From an uncultured bacterium (GTDB taxonomy: Bacteria > Myxococcota_A > Polyangia > Polyangiales > Houyiibacteriaceae): DNA of 59,360 nt. The DNA lies in the NCBI GenBank assembly GCA_938024995.1, contig CALJDU010000060.1, forward strand, positions 1 through 59,360. The letters are read 5' to 3'. A program made the translations under genes and the position numbers. Below, piece by piece: positions 1 through 8,049 of the stretch. A model generated the notes under the pieces. That model was not told where the DNA came from. It saw only the letters and a list, made by a program, of their open reading frames with translations, and did no database searches. Within the stretch, counting starts at the first letter, position 1; the number at the start of each line of letters is the position of its first letter.

Positions 1-246
1 GCCTTCAAGCGCAGTGTCTCCTTGCCTGGGCGACGCTGCGCACGAGGCTTGGTTGCACGTCCGAACATCGCCAACACGCGAGCATCGATCGAGTCGTTCT
101 TTGCCAAAACACCGATTCCACGCGCAAACGAACGCGGACGCTCTGGGTTCACAACAGCGTAGTCGACACCGAGTTGCTCGCAGCCTTCCACGACGACGTT
201 GTGGTAGCAGCCGGTTGACTCCATCACGACAAAGAGAGCGTCGCGG
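1..246 (-). mobile_element. IS110-family transposase fragment, cut by window start
   Basis: Reading the minus strand gives an open frame containing LFVVMESTGCYH, then VNPERPRSFARGIGVLAKND and SIDARVLAMFG. These are the ESTG and NPxxxRxFAxxxGxxAKxDxxDAxxLA motifs of the DEDD-type IS110 transposases. The C-terminal half would lie before base 1. No convincing N-terminal segment with the first catalytic Asp of the family could be found above about base 246, and no start codon was identified, so this is probably an eroded copy or one whose 5' part has diverged. Without flanking sequence it cannot be said whether the rest is intact. Confidence 0.7.
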
Positions 247-364
247 TTCAACGAGAGGACATGGCTGTCCGCGACCCAGCTCTGACACGGTCTTCTTGAC
301 CAAGGGGGCGACGGTACACGGACAGCCAGCTCTCCCCATGTTCTAGCGCGCGACCGAGATACAA

Positions 365-383
365 GGGGGCGCGAATAGCCCCC
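365..383. repeat. Dispersed hairpin repeat, copy 1
   Basis: GGGGGC, a seven-base loop (GCGAATA) and GCCCCC form a perfect six-pair hairpin. It lies 4 bases past the stop of the minus-strand gene that ends at 387. The same stem, with loop GCGAATA or GCGACTA, occurs at 7993-8013, 49867-49883 and 50014-50032. On the minus transcript the stem is followed by a modestly T-containing stretch (TTGTATCT), so a terminator role is possible here but not clear. Confidence 0.75.
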
Positions 384-386
384 CCA

Positions 387-3300
387 CTAAAACAGCACCC
401 CGCGCGCCGCCGCCAAAATCGCCTGACGATGCTCGTCTCGCTCCACGCTCTCCAAGGGGAACGCGAGGTAGACCAAGTTGTAGCTGCCCTCAAACGCAAC
501 CGCGGCGGTTCCGCCGGCGCCGTCGACGTAGCTCAAGAACGCGCGGCTACCTCCGGTTGGCGCGATCTGGTCAGGGAACTCCGCGTTCATCCGGCGCGCG
601 CTCATGAAGCCGATCGGCGCAGACCCGCTCGGCTCGACGCCGGTGACGAAGTCCGTGCCGGAGTCGTCCGCCAGGAAGCGCGCCTTGAGCACGTCCTGAT
701 AGAACGCGCGGTCGGTGGATGACCCCTGTGAGCTGAGATCCCAGCCCACCTCGGCGCCGGACACCAGCAGGCTCCCGCCTGCGCTCAGGTACGTGCGTAC
801 CGCGCGCTGTTCGGCGGCGCTGAAGGTATCGGAGCCCGTGCTCTCTTCGCCGAGCATCCACAAGACCGCGTCGTAATCCGCGAGGCGGACCGCGCCGACC
901 TCGATGGCCTCATTCGCGCAGCTATCGATCGAGCCGGTGAAGCCGTCGGCGTAACGGCCGAGGAGGTTGTGTGCGTCGGCCGACGGGTTCTCCCGCGCCG
1001 GCTGCGCTTGATAGCGATCGTTACCGTCGACGAGCAAGACGCGCCGTCCGGTCGCGCTGCGAACGGGGTAGACGTCGCTCGGGCGGCTATCGAGACCGCT
1101 GCGGTGCGTGCTCACGCGAACGAAGCGAAGCGCACGCCCGACATCGGTACGCAAAGAGTTGGTCGTGACGTAGCGCGCCGCGCTGCGGTCCCAGCTCTCG
1201 CCGTCGGCGCTGAACCAGACGAGGTATCCATCGACGCCCGAGATCGGGTTCCACTTCACCTCGACCATGGAGCCGCTCGCGCGCGCGGAGACCAACGCGG
1301 TCGGAGACGGTGCGCGCAGACCGCGGTCCTTGGCGACCTCACGGACGATGTTATCGAAGGTCGCGCGAACGCCGTTCCGCGAGCCGGAGGCGACGCCGTT
1401 GGTCATGAGCGAGATCGTGTACCGACGACCGTCGAAGGCGTTGACGAGCACGCCGCTCAACGAGATCGTGTCGAAGAGCGTTCCGGTCTTTCCGAAGAAG
1501 CGACCGACCGTGGTGGAGCCCGTCATCCGGTTGCGCAACGTACCGATCGGCTGACCGGGAACGCTCATGGAGCGCAGCCACGACTCGCCCCCTTCCGCGC
1601 TCTCCATGAACTGGAAGAGCTTCGCGACCTGACGCGCGGTGACGCGGTTCGAGCGGCTCAAGCCGGAGCCGTCCGACATCGTGAAGCCGCTGCTTGGGAT
1701 GCCGGTCGAGCGGAACCAAGAGGCGAGCTGGTTCGTGTAGTCGCTGCTGCTGCCGCTGCCGCGCTCGGCGAAGTGACGCGCGAGCATGTCCGCGAACTCA
1801 TTGTGGCTCTCGGTGTTGATGAAGTACGAGAGGTTCGCGAGCGAGCGCGCGTTCCAGGTAAAGAGCGGCGCGCCTGAAGGGGTGGCGAACCCCGCTTCGG
1901 ATCGGCGCGATGAGGGGAGCGAGATCCCGCTGCGAGAGAGCGCGCTCACGAAGGCGTTCAGGATCTGGCCGCGCTCGGTCGACACCGCGAGACCGCCGAG
2001 AGGCGCGCCGGCGAAAACGCCCTCTCCGCGAACCGTGAGCGCTCCTGTGATCCGCGTGATGCCCATCGCGCGGAGGCGCTGACTGATCTCGACGAGGGGC
2101 GCGTCGTTGCTCCGATAGAGACGCGTGCTGAGGCTGAAGTCACCACGCACGAGCAGCACCAGGTTCGTGACCGACGATCCCGCGCGCGTCCCGTAGACCT
2201 CCATCGTCGGCGCGTGATCTTCACCCAACACGTCGATCGCTGCGGCGGTCGAGAAGAGCTTCGCGTTGCTCGCGGGGATCCGCGCGACGTCCGCGTTGCG
2301 CTCAAAGAGCACCTGGTCGCCGAACATCACGATGCCGCTGTCCTGCGATGACGGGACGCCTCGAAACAGGTTCCGCACCTGCGAACGAATCGCTTCGGCG
2401 TGCGCCGCGGAAACAGGCGCGAGAGGCGGCGGCGAGGTGAAGGAGCCACCCGGACCGGGGTCCGGGTCGGGATCCGGCTCGGGATCGGGATCCGGCTCGG
2501 GCTCTGCGCTCGCGCGACAGCCGACGCGTCCGGTCTCCTCAACGCAGAAGCAGGCGCCGCATCCACCTCGCGTTCGCCAGCTCCCGTTGCAGCACTGGAA
2601 GCCAGCGGAGCACGCGGTGTTCGCGTAAGCGCCGCCGAGACTGTGTCCGCACGACGCTCCGCTGGGCGCCGGGGTTGTCACGGGCGGTGCCTCCGGTGCG
2701 CTGCACCCCACGCGCCCTGACGTCTCGACACAGCCGCATGCGCCGCACGCGCCACGGGTCCCCCACGTTCCGTCGCAGCACTGAAACCCAGAGGAGCACG
2801 CGCGGTCTTGGTAGTTTCCGCCGAAGGTGTGGCGGCAGGACGCACCGAACTCGGTCGCGGTGCCAGGACCTGGCGCGGGATCCGGGTCGGGCATCGAGGC
2901 GACCTCGCCGAAACGAATGTCGTCGAGACGCGGGGTGACGTTGTCGCCAGGGCAGACCGTCGCGAAGCCGCTGTGCTCGCCGTGTCCCTTGACCGTCGAG
3001 CGCGAGATCGGAATGGAGTACGCCTCCGAGAGCGCGCGCACGAGCCGGGTCGCCGACGAGATCATCGCCTCGGTGGGCTGACGTTGCGGCGAACCGACCG
3101 GGGTGAAGTTTCGGCAGAACGGATCGTCGCGATCGAGGCAGCCGAGGAAGGAGATGCCGATGTTCTGAAAGTTGTGGCCCCGCGCATGCGAGCCGCGAAA
3201 GTCGAGCTCACGGCCCTCGTAGATGTTGCCGGCGCGGTCGATCAGGAAGTGGTAGCCGAGGTCGCACCAACCGTTCCGATCGATGTGCTCATTCTGAATC

Positions 3301-3908
3301 GAGCGCGCGGTCTCGCCGACCGGACCCGCCGAGTGATGAATCGCCATCCGCGTGTAGGTGCCCTCGCGCGCGAGACACCCGGCACGCGCCGGTCGCGCGC
3401 CCCACTCGCCACGTCGAATGATCCGCAGCCCCGCGAGCGCAGACGGCAGGACCGCGGCAGCTTCGATCCCGACGGGTCCCGGCTCCTCCACAGTGGGCGT
3501 CAGCAGCGAGTAGCTCAGCGAGCGAACCCGCGTCGCGTCTTCGCGCGGGAAACGGATGACCGCCGCGTCGACCTCGCGCGACAGATCAAGCACCGCGATG
3601 CGCTGGTCTTCTTGCGCGTGCCGAAGCTCAAGATCCTGCCACTCGTCTTCGCCGGCGACGCGCGCTTGAAAGAGCGGCATCGCCCCGTCGTCGTTCAACA
3701 TCACAGAGAGCCCGACGCGCGTTCCGGGACCCGGAATGGTGTCCGAGAAGTACCAGGCGTCGTCCGACTCCCAGACCGACGCGACGTCCCCTACCGCGCC
3801 TCCGTGCCCGTGCAGGTGGTCCGCTTCACCGTCTCCGATCGCGTTCGCCCCGCAGCCCACGAGGCAGACGAGGAGTGTTGGAACGAGCGCGCGTAAAAGG
3901 GGTCGCAT
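387..3908 (-). CDS. Lipoprotein with PGRP-type amidase and S13 D-Ala-D-Ala carboxypeptidase domains
   Basis: Predicted 1173-residue envelope enzyme. The ATG at 3908 was chosen because it begins a lipoprotein signal (LLVCLVGC, Cys about 19); the open frame extends 44 codons further upstream without one. Residues about 160-330 resemble N-acetylmuramoyl-alanine amidase type 2/PGRP (IHHSAG about 190; a late His and Cys in KGHGEH and CPGD about 320, likely zinc ligands). Two Cys-rich repeats of about 45 residues follow (about 355 and 417; GFQCC, RGxCGACxCVE, GRVGC), then an Asp/Pro linker. Residues about 500-850 are an S13 DacB-like carboxypeptidase with SNAK (about 546), SDGSGLSRSNR (about 744) and GKTG (about 805). 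A fibronectin-III-like segment and a C-terminal glutamine-amidotransferase-like domain (from about 950, LLVDGNDRY) end the protein. Likely role: trimming or recycling peptidoglycan from the outer-membrane side. Both catalytic domains look intact. Confidence 0.85.
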   Translation of the reverse strand: MRPLLRALVPTLLVCLVGCGANAIGDGEADHLHGHGGAVGDVASVWESDDAWYFSDTIPGPGTRVGLSVMLNDDGAMPLFQARVAGEDEWQDLELRHAQEDQRIAVLDLSREVDAAVIRFPREDATRVRSLSYSLLTPTVEEPGPVGIEAAAVLPSALAGLRIIRRGEWGARPARAGCLAREGTYTRMAIHHSAGPVGETARSIQNEHIDRNGWCDLGYHFLIDRAGNIYEGRELDFRGSHARGHNFQNIGISFLGCLDRDDPFCRNFTPVGSPQRQPTEAMISSATRLVRALSEAYSIPISRSTVKGHGEHSGFATVCPGDNVTPRLDDIRFGEVASMPDPDPAPGPGTATEFGASCRHTFGGNYQDRACSSGFQCCDGTWGTRGACGACGCVETSGRVGCSAPEAPPVTTPAPSGASCGHSLGGAYANTACSAGFQCCNGSWRTRGGCGACFCVEETGRVGCRASAEPEPDPDPEPDPDPDPGPGGSFTSPPPLAPVSAAHAEAIRSQVRNLFRGVPSSQDSGIVMFGDQVLFERNADVARIPASNAKLFSTAAAIDVLGEDHAPTMEVYGTRAGSSVTNLVLLVRGDFSLSTRLYRSNDAPLVEISQRLRAMGITRITGALTVRGEGVFAGAPLGGLAVSTERGQILNAFVSALSRSGISLPSSRRSEAGFATPSGAPLFTWNARSLANLSYFINTESHNEFADMLARHFAERGSGSSSDYTNQLASWFRSTGIPSSGFTMSDGSGLSRSNRVTARQVAKLFQFMESAEGGESWLRSMSVPGQPIGTLRNRMTGSTTVGRFFGKTGTLFDTISLSGVLVNAFDGRRYTISLMTNGVASGSRNGVRATFDNIVREVAKDRGLRAPSPTALVSARASGSMVEVKWNPISGVDGYLVWFSADGESWDRSAARYVTTNSLRTDVGRALRFVRVSTHRSGLDSRPSDVYPVRSATGRRVLLVDGNDRYQAQPARENPSADAHNLLGRYADGFTGSIDSCANEAIEVGAVRLADYDAVLWMLGEESTGSDTFSAAEQRAVRTYLSAGGSLLVSGAEVGWDLSSQGSSTDRAFYQDVLKARFLADDSGTDFVTGVEPSGSAPIGFMSARRMNAEFPDQIAPTGGSRAFLSYVDGAGGTAAVAFEGSYNLVYLAFPLESVERDEHRQAILAAARGVLF

Positions 3909-4112
3909 GCCCTCTGACAACGCACACTTCGTGCCAGCGAGTGGCGCCCGCGAGGAGTGTCCTCGAACACTCAAAACGTCTTGTTTTCGCTCTCGTTTTG
4001 CCCGAATGCGGACTCGACTCCGCAGGGTTTCAGACCCCACCTGCCGAGTGCTTGCACACTTTCGATCGACCCGCGGCTTTCGATCCGCAGGAGATCGCGG
4101 ACGCTCCCCAGC

Positions 4113-5102
4113 TCAAGGCGCGCTGGCGGGAGACGCAAAAAGAACGCGCCCCACCTCTTTGTTCCGGAGCTTCCAGAGCCAACCGTCGTAGACGAAATGC
4201 AAGAAGCTGCTCCCCGCGATGTAGACCTTGAGCGAGGTGGGCGAGACGTCACGCCAGTACAGAATCGCGAACCCGATCGCGGCGGCCATGGCGGTGAGCA
4301 CGAAGACCGAACGGCGCGACAGGAACGACATGAAGGAGCGCGCCGGGAAGTCCGTGTTGCGCTTGGTGTAGGCGCCCGTGAAGACGAAGTACTCCACCGC
4401 GTGTGACATCGCGAAGGCGGCGTATCCCGCGACCAAGGACAAGGCGACGCAGGTGTAGCTCGCGTAGATCGACAAGAGGTACACCGGGTACATCAGGTTA
4501 CGCCGCGGCGCGCGGAACCAACGCGCGAAGAGCGCGACCCCGAGGGTGGTGTAGGTCGCGATAATCCCGATCGAGATGTTGAGCGCGAGCTCGGGCGACA
4601 CGCGTTGATAAAGATCGACGAGGCCGTGAAGACCATAGCGACGGAGCGTGAGCACGTTCATCGGGATCCCGATGGCCGCCGCGTGGAGCACCCCGCCGAA
4701 CACGAAGAGCTGCTCCAGTCGACGATGCGTCGTCGCGCCGGAAGTCGCACGGTAGATCCGAAGGAAGCCGAATTTCTGCGCGAGCACGTGGTAGACGGTC
4801 CACGCACCGGACACCCCAACGAGGGCGTTGAGCGCGTCCATCTTCACGACCAAGGCGGTCAGCAAAACGAGCGTCAGCGGCAAGAGCAGATACGCGAAAC
4901 GTCGACGGCGAAACTCCTCTGGGTCGCCGTACACAAACGCCAACGTGATGTGGCGATGACCGTAGTTGAGGAAGAACACCAAGACGAGGAAGCTCGTCAG
5001 CAGGTCCGGGCGGATCCACGCGACAGCGACGAAGAACGGGAGCCATCCGAAATGGACAACCGCGATCTCAAGCGCGCTCGACCCGAGGAGACCCTTCCGC
5101 AT
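4113..5102 (-). CDS. Polytopic membrane protein of unknown function
   Basis: 329 residues with about eight hydrophobic segments. Conserved-looking histidines sit near membrane edges: VVHFGW, NYGHRHI, YHVLAQ, MSHAVEY and SFLHFVYDGW. The ATG at 5102 overlaps the TGA of the upstream SDR gene as TGATG, which decides the start and implies translational coupling; an ORF start 13 codons earlier would overlap the SDR gene more deeply. Histidine-rich polytopic proteins include metal- or carotenoid/lipid-modifying enzymes, but no family was recognised with confidence. Coupling to an SDR suggests a lipid or isoprenoid substrate, which is inference only. Confidence 0.8.
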   Translation of the reverse strand: MRKGLLGSSALEIAVVHFGWLPFFVAVAWIRPDLLTSFLVLVFFLNYGHRHITLAFVYGDPEEFRRRRFAYLLLPLTLVLLTALVVKMDALNALVGVSGAWTVYHVLAQKFGFLRIYRATSGATTHRRLEQLFVFGGVLHAAAIGIPMNVLTLRRYGLHGLVDLYQRVSPELALNISIGIIATYTTLGVALFARWFRAPRRNLMYPVYLLSIYASYTCVALSLVAGYAAFAMSHAVEYFVFTGAYTKRNTDFPARSFMSFLSRRSVFVLTAMAAAIGFAILYWRDVSPTSLKVYIAGSSFLHFVYDGWLWKLRNKEVGRVLFASPASAP

Positions 5103-5953
5103 CACGCCGGGAGGCCGACCCATTCCGCGGTCCGGTTCCATAGCTCTTCAGCCATCTCCTCCGTGATCGCCGCGTTCCAGTCTCGGCGCTTCTCCGAGTC
5201 GTAGTAGCGGCCGGTCTCGTCCGCGCACTCGGGGCTCGTCGCGCAGTACACCGACGTCTTTGCGCCGTCTTCGTTGCTGTCCATGAAGAACGTGAGGATG
5301 GGTCGGATCGGCCAAGGCACCGACCGCCAGATGCTCGACGCGATGACGCCCGGATGGAGGCTGTACGTGGTGATACCGCTGCCCTTCAGGCGACGACCGA
5401 GCGCGTCGGCGAAGAGAACGTTCGCGAGCTTGCTGCTCTGGTACTCGGGGAGACCCGTGGGCGTAGCGGTCGGCTTTCGGATCGAGTCGTAAGCGACCGC
5501 GTCGACCTTGTAGTGTGCGCGGCTGGAGACGATGACGATTCGCGCGCTCCCTCGTACCTCAACCGCTGCGCGACAGGCGTCGACCAGGAGCCGACAGAAG
5601 AGGTAGTGGCCAACGTGGTTCACGCCAAACGTCAGCTCGAAGCCGCTCTTCGTCATGCCCTTTTGGCCCGCGAGACCTGCGTTCGCGATCAGCACATCGA
5701 GCGGGAGATCTTTCGCGAGGTACGCTTCGGCACAGGCCCGGACGCTGTCGAGGTCTCCAAGGTCGAGGGCCATGAACTCGACCTCCGCGCCAAGCTCACG
5801 GACGAGCGCGAGCGTCTCTTCCGTCCGTTCTCGAGAGCGCCCCGCGAGGAAAAGTCTTGCCCCGCGCTTCGCGAGCGACACCGCGGTCGCCTGGCCGATT
5901 CCTGTGTTCGCCCCGGTGATGAGGACTGTCTTTCCCGCGAGGTCCTTTGGCAT
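5102..5953 (-). CDS. Short-chain dehydrogenase/reductase (retinol dehydrogenase-like)
   Basis: 283 residues, a complete classical SDR. It shows the NAD(P)-binding TGANTGIG motif near the N-terminus, NAG (IANAGL), NHVGHYLF, the catalytic Ser in IVSSRAHY, and the catalytic YQSSK. The HPG turn after the active site (SLHPGV) and insertions resemble the retinol dehydrogenase/WW-domain oxidoreductase branch. A GTG one codon earlier is possible, but the ATG at 5953 is preferred. It is first in a two-gene unit with the membrane protein whose ATG overlaps its stop. Substrate unknown. Confidence 0.9.
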   Translation of the reverse strand: MPKDLAGKTVLITGANTGIGQATAVSLAKRGARLFLAGRSRERTEETLALVRELGAEVEFMALDLGDLDSVRACAEAYLAKDLPLDVLIANAGLAGQKGMTKSGFELTFGVNHVGHYLFCRLLVDACRAAVEVRGSARIVIVSSRAHYKVDAVAYDSIRKPTATPTGLPEYQSSKLANVLFADALGRRLKGSGITTYSLHPGVIASSIWRSVPWPIRPILTFFMDSNEDGAKTSVYCATSPECADETGRYYDSEKRRDWNAAITEEMAEELWNRTAEWVGLPA

Positions 5954-6007
5954 CACGCGACCCTAGCAGCCCAGAGCCCGCTGGGAAGGTCTCGTCGTTT
6001 CGTGGCG

Positions 6008-6475
6008 CTATGAGACCCGTCGTTCATCGAGCGCCTGGCGTATCAAGGTCATGTCCTCGATGACCCGGGAAGACGCGACGCGCGTCTGCTTCTCGAGCCA
6101 GAGCGCGCCCTCTTCGACGTTTCGATGCGCACGTGCCGGATACGAGAGCCCGCCGGCGAGCATCAAGATGCCAGTGTTCACGGCGACGTGAAACGCGTGC
6201 ACGAACCCCGAGCCCGGGATCACCACCGACAATCCGTCGAAGCGAGCATCGCGAAGTTGACGCGCGACCTCCCGGCGAAACTCTGCCGGCGGAGGCGGTA
6301 GATCTTCGTGAGCGAGCGTCGCCATCGCGGCGACCGGCTCACCTTTGGTCGCGCGCATGAACGAACCGAGTCGCCTCGCGTCCTGTTGAGTGAGGGTCGA
6401 GCGCAGGTACAGCAACGCGAAGACACCATCGCGCATGCTGATGATCATGCTGCCGTCGTGGTGCACAATCGTCAC
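6008..6475 (-). CDS. Hypothetical protein, about 155 residues
   Basis: Family not recognised. The N-terminus alternates beta-like strands (HHDGSMIISMRDGVFALLYL) and is followed by a helix carrying a Thr/Gln-rich segment. The middle holds LSVVIPGSGFVHAFHVAVNT. The overall pattern, with short strands and two long amphipathic helices, is reminiscent of single-domain STAS-like or small sensor proteins, but no diagnostic motif is visible. The start is the GTG at 6475; an internal ATG at 6448 is also possible, since the frame stays open upstream with no ATG. It reads toward the SDR gene across a 54-base gap, so they may share a transcript. Confidence 0.6.
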   Translation of the reverse strand: MTIVHHDGSMIISMRDGVFALLYLRSTLTQQDARRLGSFMRATKGEPVAAMATLAHEDLPPPPAEFRREVARQLRDARFDGLSVVIPGSGFVHAFHVAVNTGILMLAGGLSYPARAHRNVEEGALWLEKQTRVASSRVIEDMTLIRQALDERRVS

Positions 6476-6704
6476 GTTCGCGACCTCGTGAAAACGGGCC
6501 GAAGTCCCTGCGCCCCTCCGCTGTGATTGCCGCGTCCTATGCGCTTGATTCCCCCCACCTCTCAGCCAGCCTAGCAGCGCGGCGTGGCGGGAGCTTCCTC
6601 ACTTCGGAAGTCTCCCAAAGACCCTACAAGCTCGCTCGATGGTGACGCGACGCGCACCTCAACACTTTGGTCTTAACCCATCCCCGTACCGAAAGAGGCG
6701 TTCC

Positions 6705-7232
6705 ATGCTCACCGTTGGCGACAAGCTCCCCGAGTTCAAGCTCACCGCCGTGGCTCCGAACAAGGAGTTCACTGACATCACCGACCAGACCCACAACGGA
6801 CAGTGGCAGGTCATCTTCTACTGGCCGATGGACTTCACGTTCGTCTGCCCGACCGAGATCGCCGAGTTCGGAAAGCGCGCGGGTGACTTCCGTGATCGCG
6901 AAGCCGTCGTCCTCGGCGCCAGCACCGACACGCACTTCGTTCACCTCGCGTGGCGCAACGACCACAAGGACCTCCACGACCTCCCGATCGCGATGCTCGC
7001 GGACACCAAGCGCGAGCTCGCGCAGGCGCTGGGGATCCTCCACAAGGAAGCCGGCGTAGCGCTTCGCGCGACCTTCATTGTCGACCCGAACGGCATCATC
7101 CGTTGGGTCAGCGTCAACGACCTGAGCGTCGGCCGCAACGTGCCGGAGGTCCTCCGCGTCCTCGACGGACTTCAGACGGACGAGCTCTGTCCCTGCAACT
7201 GGGAAAAGGGTCAGCCGACCCTCGAGGTCTAA
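6705..7232 (+). CDS. ahpC: AhpC-type peroxiredoxin
   Basis: 175 residues, the typical length for 2-Cys peroxiredoxins. The peroxidatic Cys48 lies in MDFTFVCPTE. Two C-terminal cysteines, 162 and 164 in ELCPCNW, match the mycobacterial AhpC arrangement that is reduced by AhpD rather than AhpF. Start at the ATG at 6705, preceded by an AAAGAGG Shine-Dalgarno-like sequence; longer in-frame starts lack one. The ahpD homologue follows after 4 bases, so the two form an operon for reducing H2O2, organic peroxides and probably peroxynitrite in the cytoplasm. No OxyR gene or clear operator was seen nearby. Confidence 0.95.
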   Translation: MLTVGDKLPEFKLTAVAPNKEFTDITDQTHNGQWQVIFYWPMDFTFVCPTEIAEFGKRAGDFRDREAVVLGASTDTHFVHLAWRNDHKDLHDLPIAMLADTKRELAQALGILHKEAGVALRATFIVDPNGIIRWVSVNDLSVGRNVPEVLRVLDGLQTDELCPCNWEKGQPTLEV

Positions 7233-7236
7233 GCGA

Positions 7237-7767
7237 ATGGAGAACGTCGAGAGGCTCCGCGGCACATTCACGGATGACGCCCGCGATCTAAAGCTCAACC
7301 TTCAGAGCGTGTTGACCCAAGGCTCGCTCGAGCCGAAGCACCGCTGGGGCGTCGCCGTCTCGGTCGCGTACGCCACGGGTCACCGCGAGCTGATCGACGC
7401 GATCGTCGCAGACGCCGCGGAGCACCTCGACGATGCCGTGATGAGCGACGCGAAGGCCGCGGCAGCGCTCATGGGCATGAACAACGTGTTCTATCGCTTC
7501 AAGCACTTCATGGCGCAGACCGATCACGCGGACGATTACCAGATCCCCGCGCGCCTCCGCATGAACCGCATCGCGAAGCCCAAGAGCGACAAGATCAGCT
7601 TCGAGCTCTTCTCCCTCGCGGTCAGCGCGGTCCACGGCTGCGAGCTCTGCGTCACAAGTCACGAGAAGGTCGTGCGCGATGGCGACCTGAGCGCCCAGCA
7701 AGTACAGGACGCCGTCCGCATCGCGGCCGTGCTACACGGCGTCGCGACCGCGCTCCTGCTCCGCTGA
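7237..7767 (+). CDS. ahpD: AhpD-type alkylhydroperoxidase
   Basis: 176 residues, matching full-length AhpD. The active-site CxxC is Cys135/Cys138 in HGCELCVTSHE, with His142 and an upstream Glu (about 123) in the usual places. AhpD regenerates AhpC using lipoamide-linked reducing power (known for the mycobacterial homologue). It starts 4 bases after ahpC. Its stop is followed by the repeat-rich spacer shared with the convergent regulator gene. Confidence 0.95.
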   Translation: MENVERLRGTFTDDARDLKLNLQSVLTQGSLEPKHRWGVAVSVAYATGHRELIDAIVADAAEHLDDAVMSDAKAAAALMGMNNVFYRFKHFMAQTDHADDYQIPARLRMNRIAKPKSDKISFELFSLAVSAVHGCELCVTSHEKVVRDGDLSAQQVQDAVRIAAVLHGVATALLLR

Positions 7768-7859
7768 GCAAGTCCCCAAGCGCCGAGGAAGCGCGAATGG
7801 GGACGGCGAAGGCAAGACGAGAGAGCCGGAGCGAAGCCCGGCGACCGCGTCTGGCCGGC

Positions 7860-8049
7860 GAGCATGAAGTAAGCAAGCGCCGTGGAGATGCGCCGAGGTT
7901 CGTGCGAAGCGCGAACCGAACGGATTCGCATCTCGTCGGCGCGCGGTAGCGCTGAGCGAAGCGAACGATGGGGTGAATCGCCGAAGGCGAGAGGGGGGCG
8001 CGAATAGCCCCCCAAAAACTAAGCCCCCCAAAAACATAGCCCCCAAAAA
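7860..8049. repeat. Dispersed two-hairpin repeat module, copy 2, with tandem C6A5 units
   Basis: The spacer between two convergent genes carries a module alignable by eye with that at 49888-50040: AAGCAAGCGCCGTGG, later GCGAACGATGGGG, then hairpin TCGCC-GAA-GGCGA (7978-7990) and hairpin GGGGGGC/GCCCCCC (7993-8013). Compared with copies 3 and 4 the first stem changes both arms together (TCCGCC/GGCGGA there), so pairing is kept. Three near-identical tandem units of about 15 bases, of the form TAGCCCCCCAAAAAC, follow (8005-8050). The last includes the stop region of the minus-strand gene. Confidence 0.75.
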
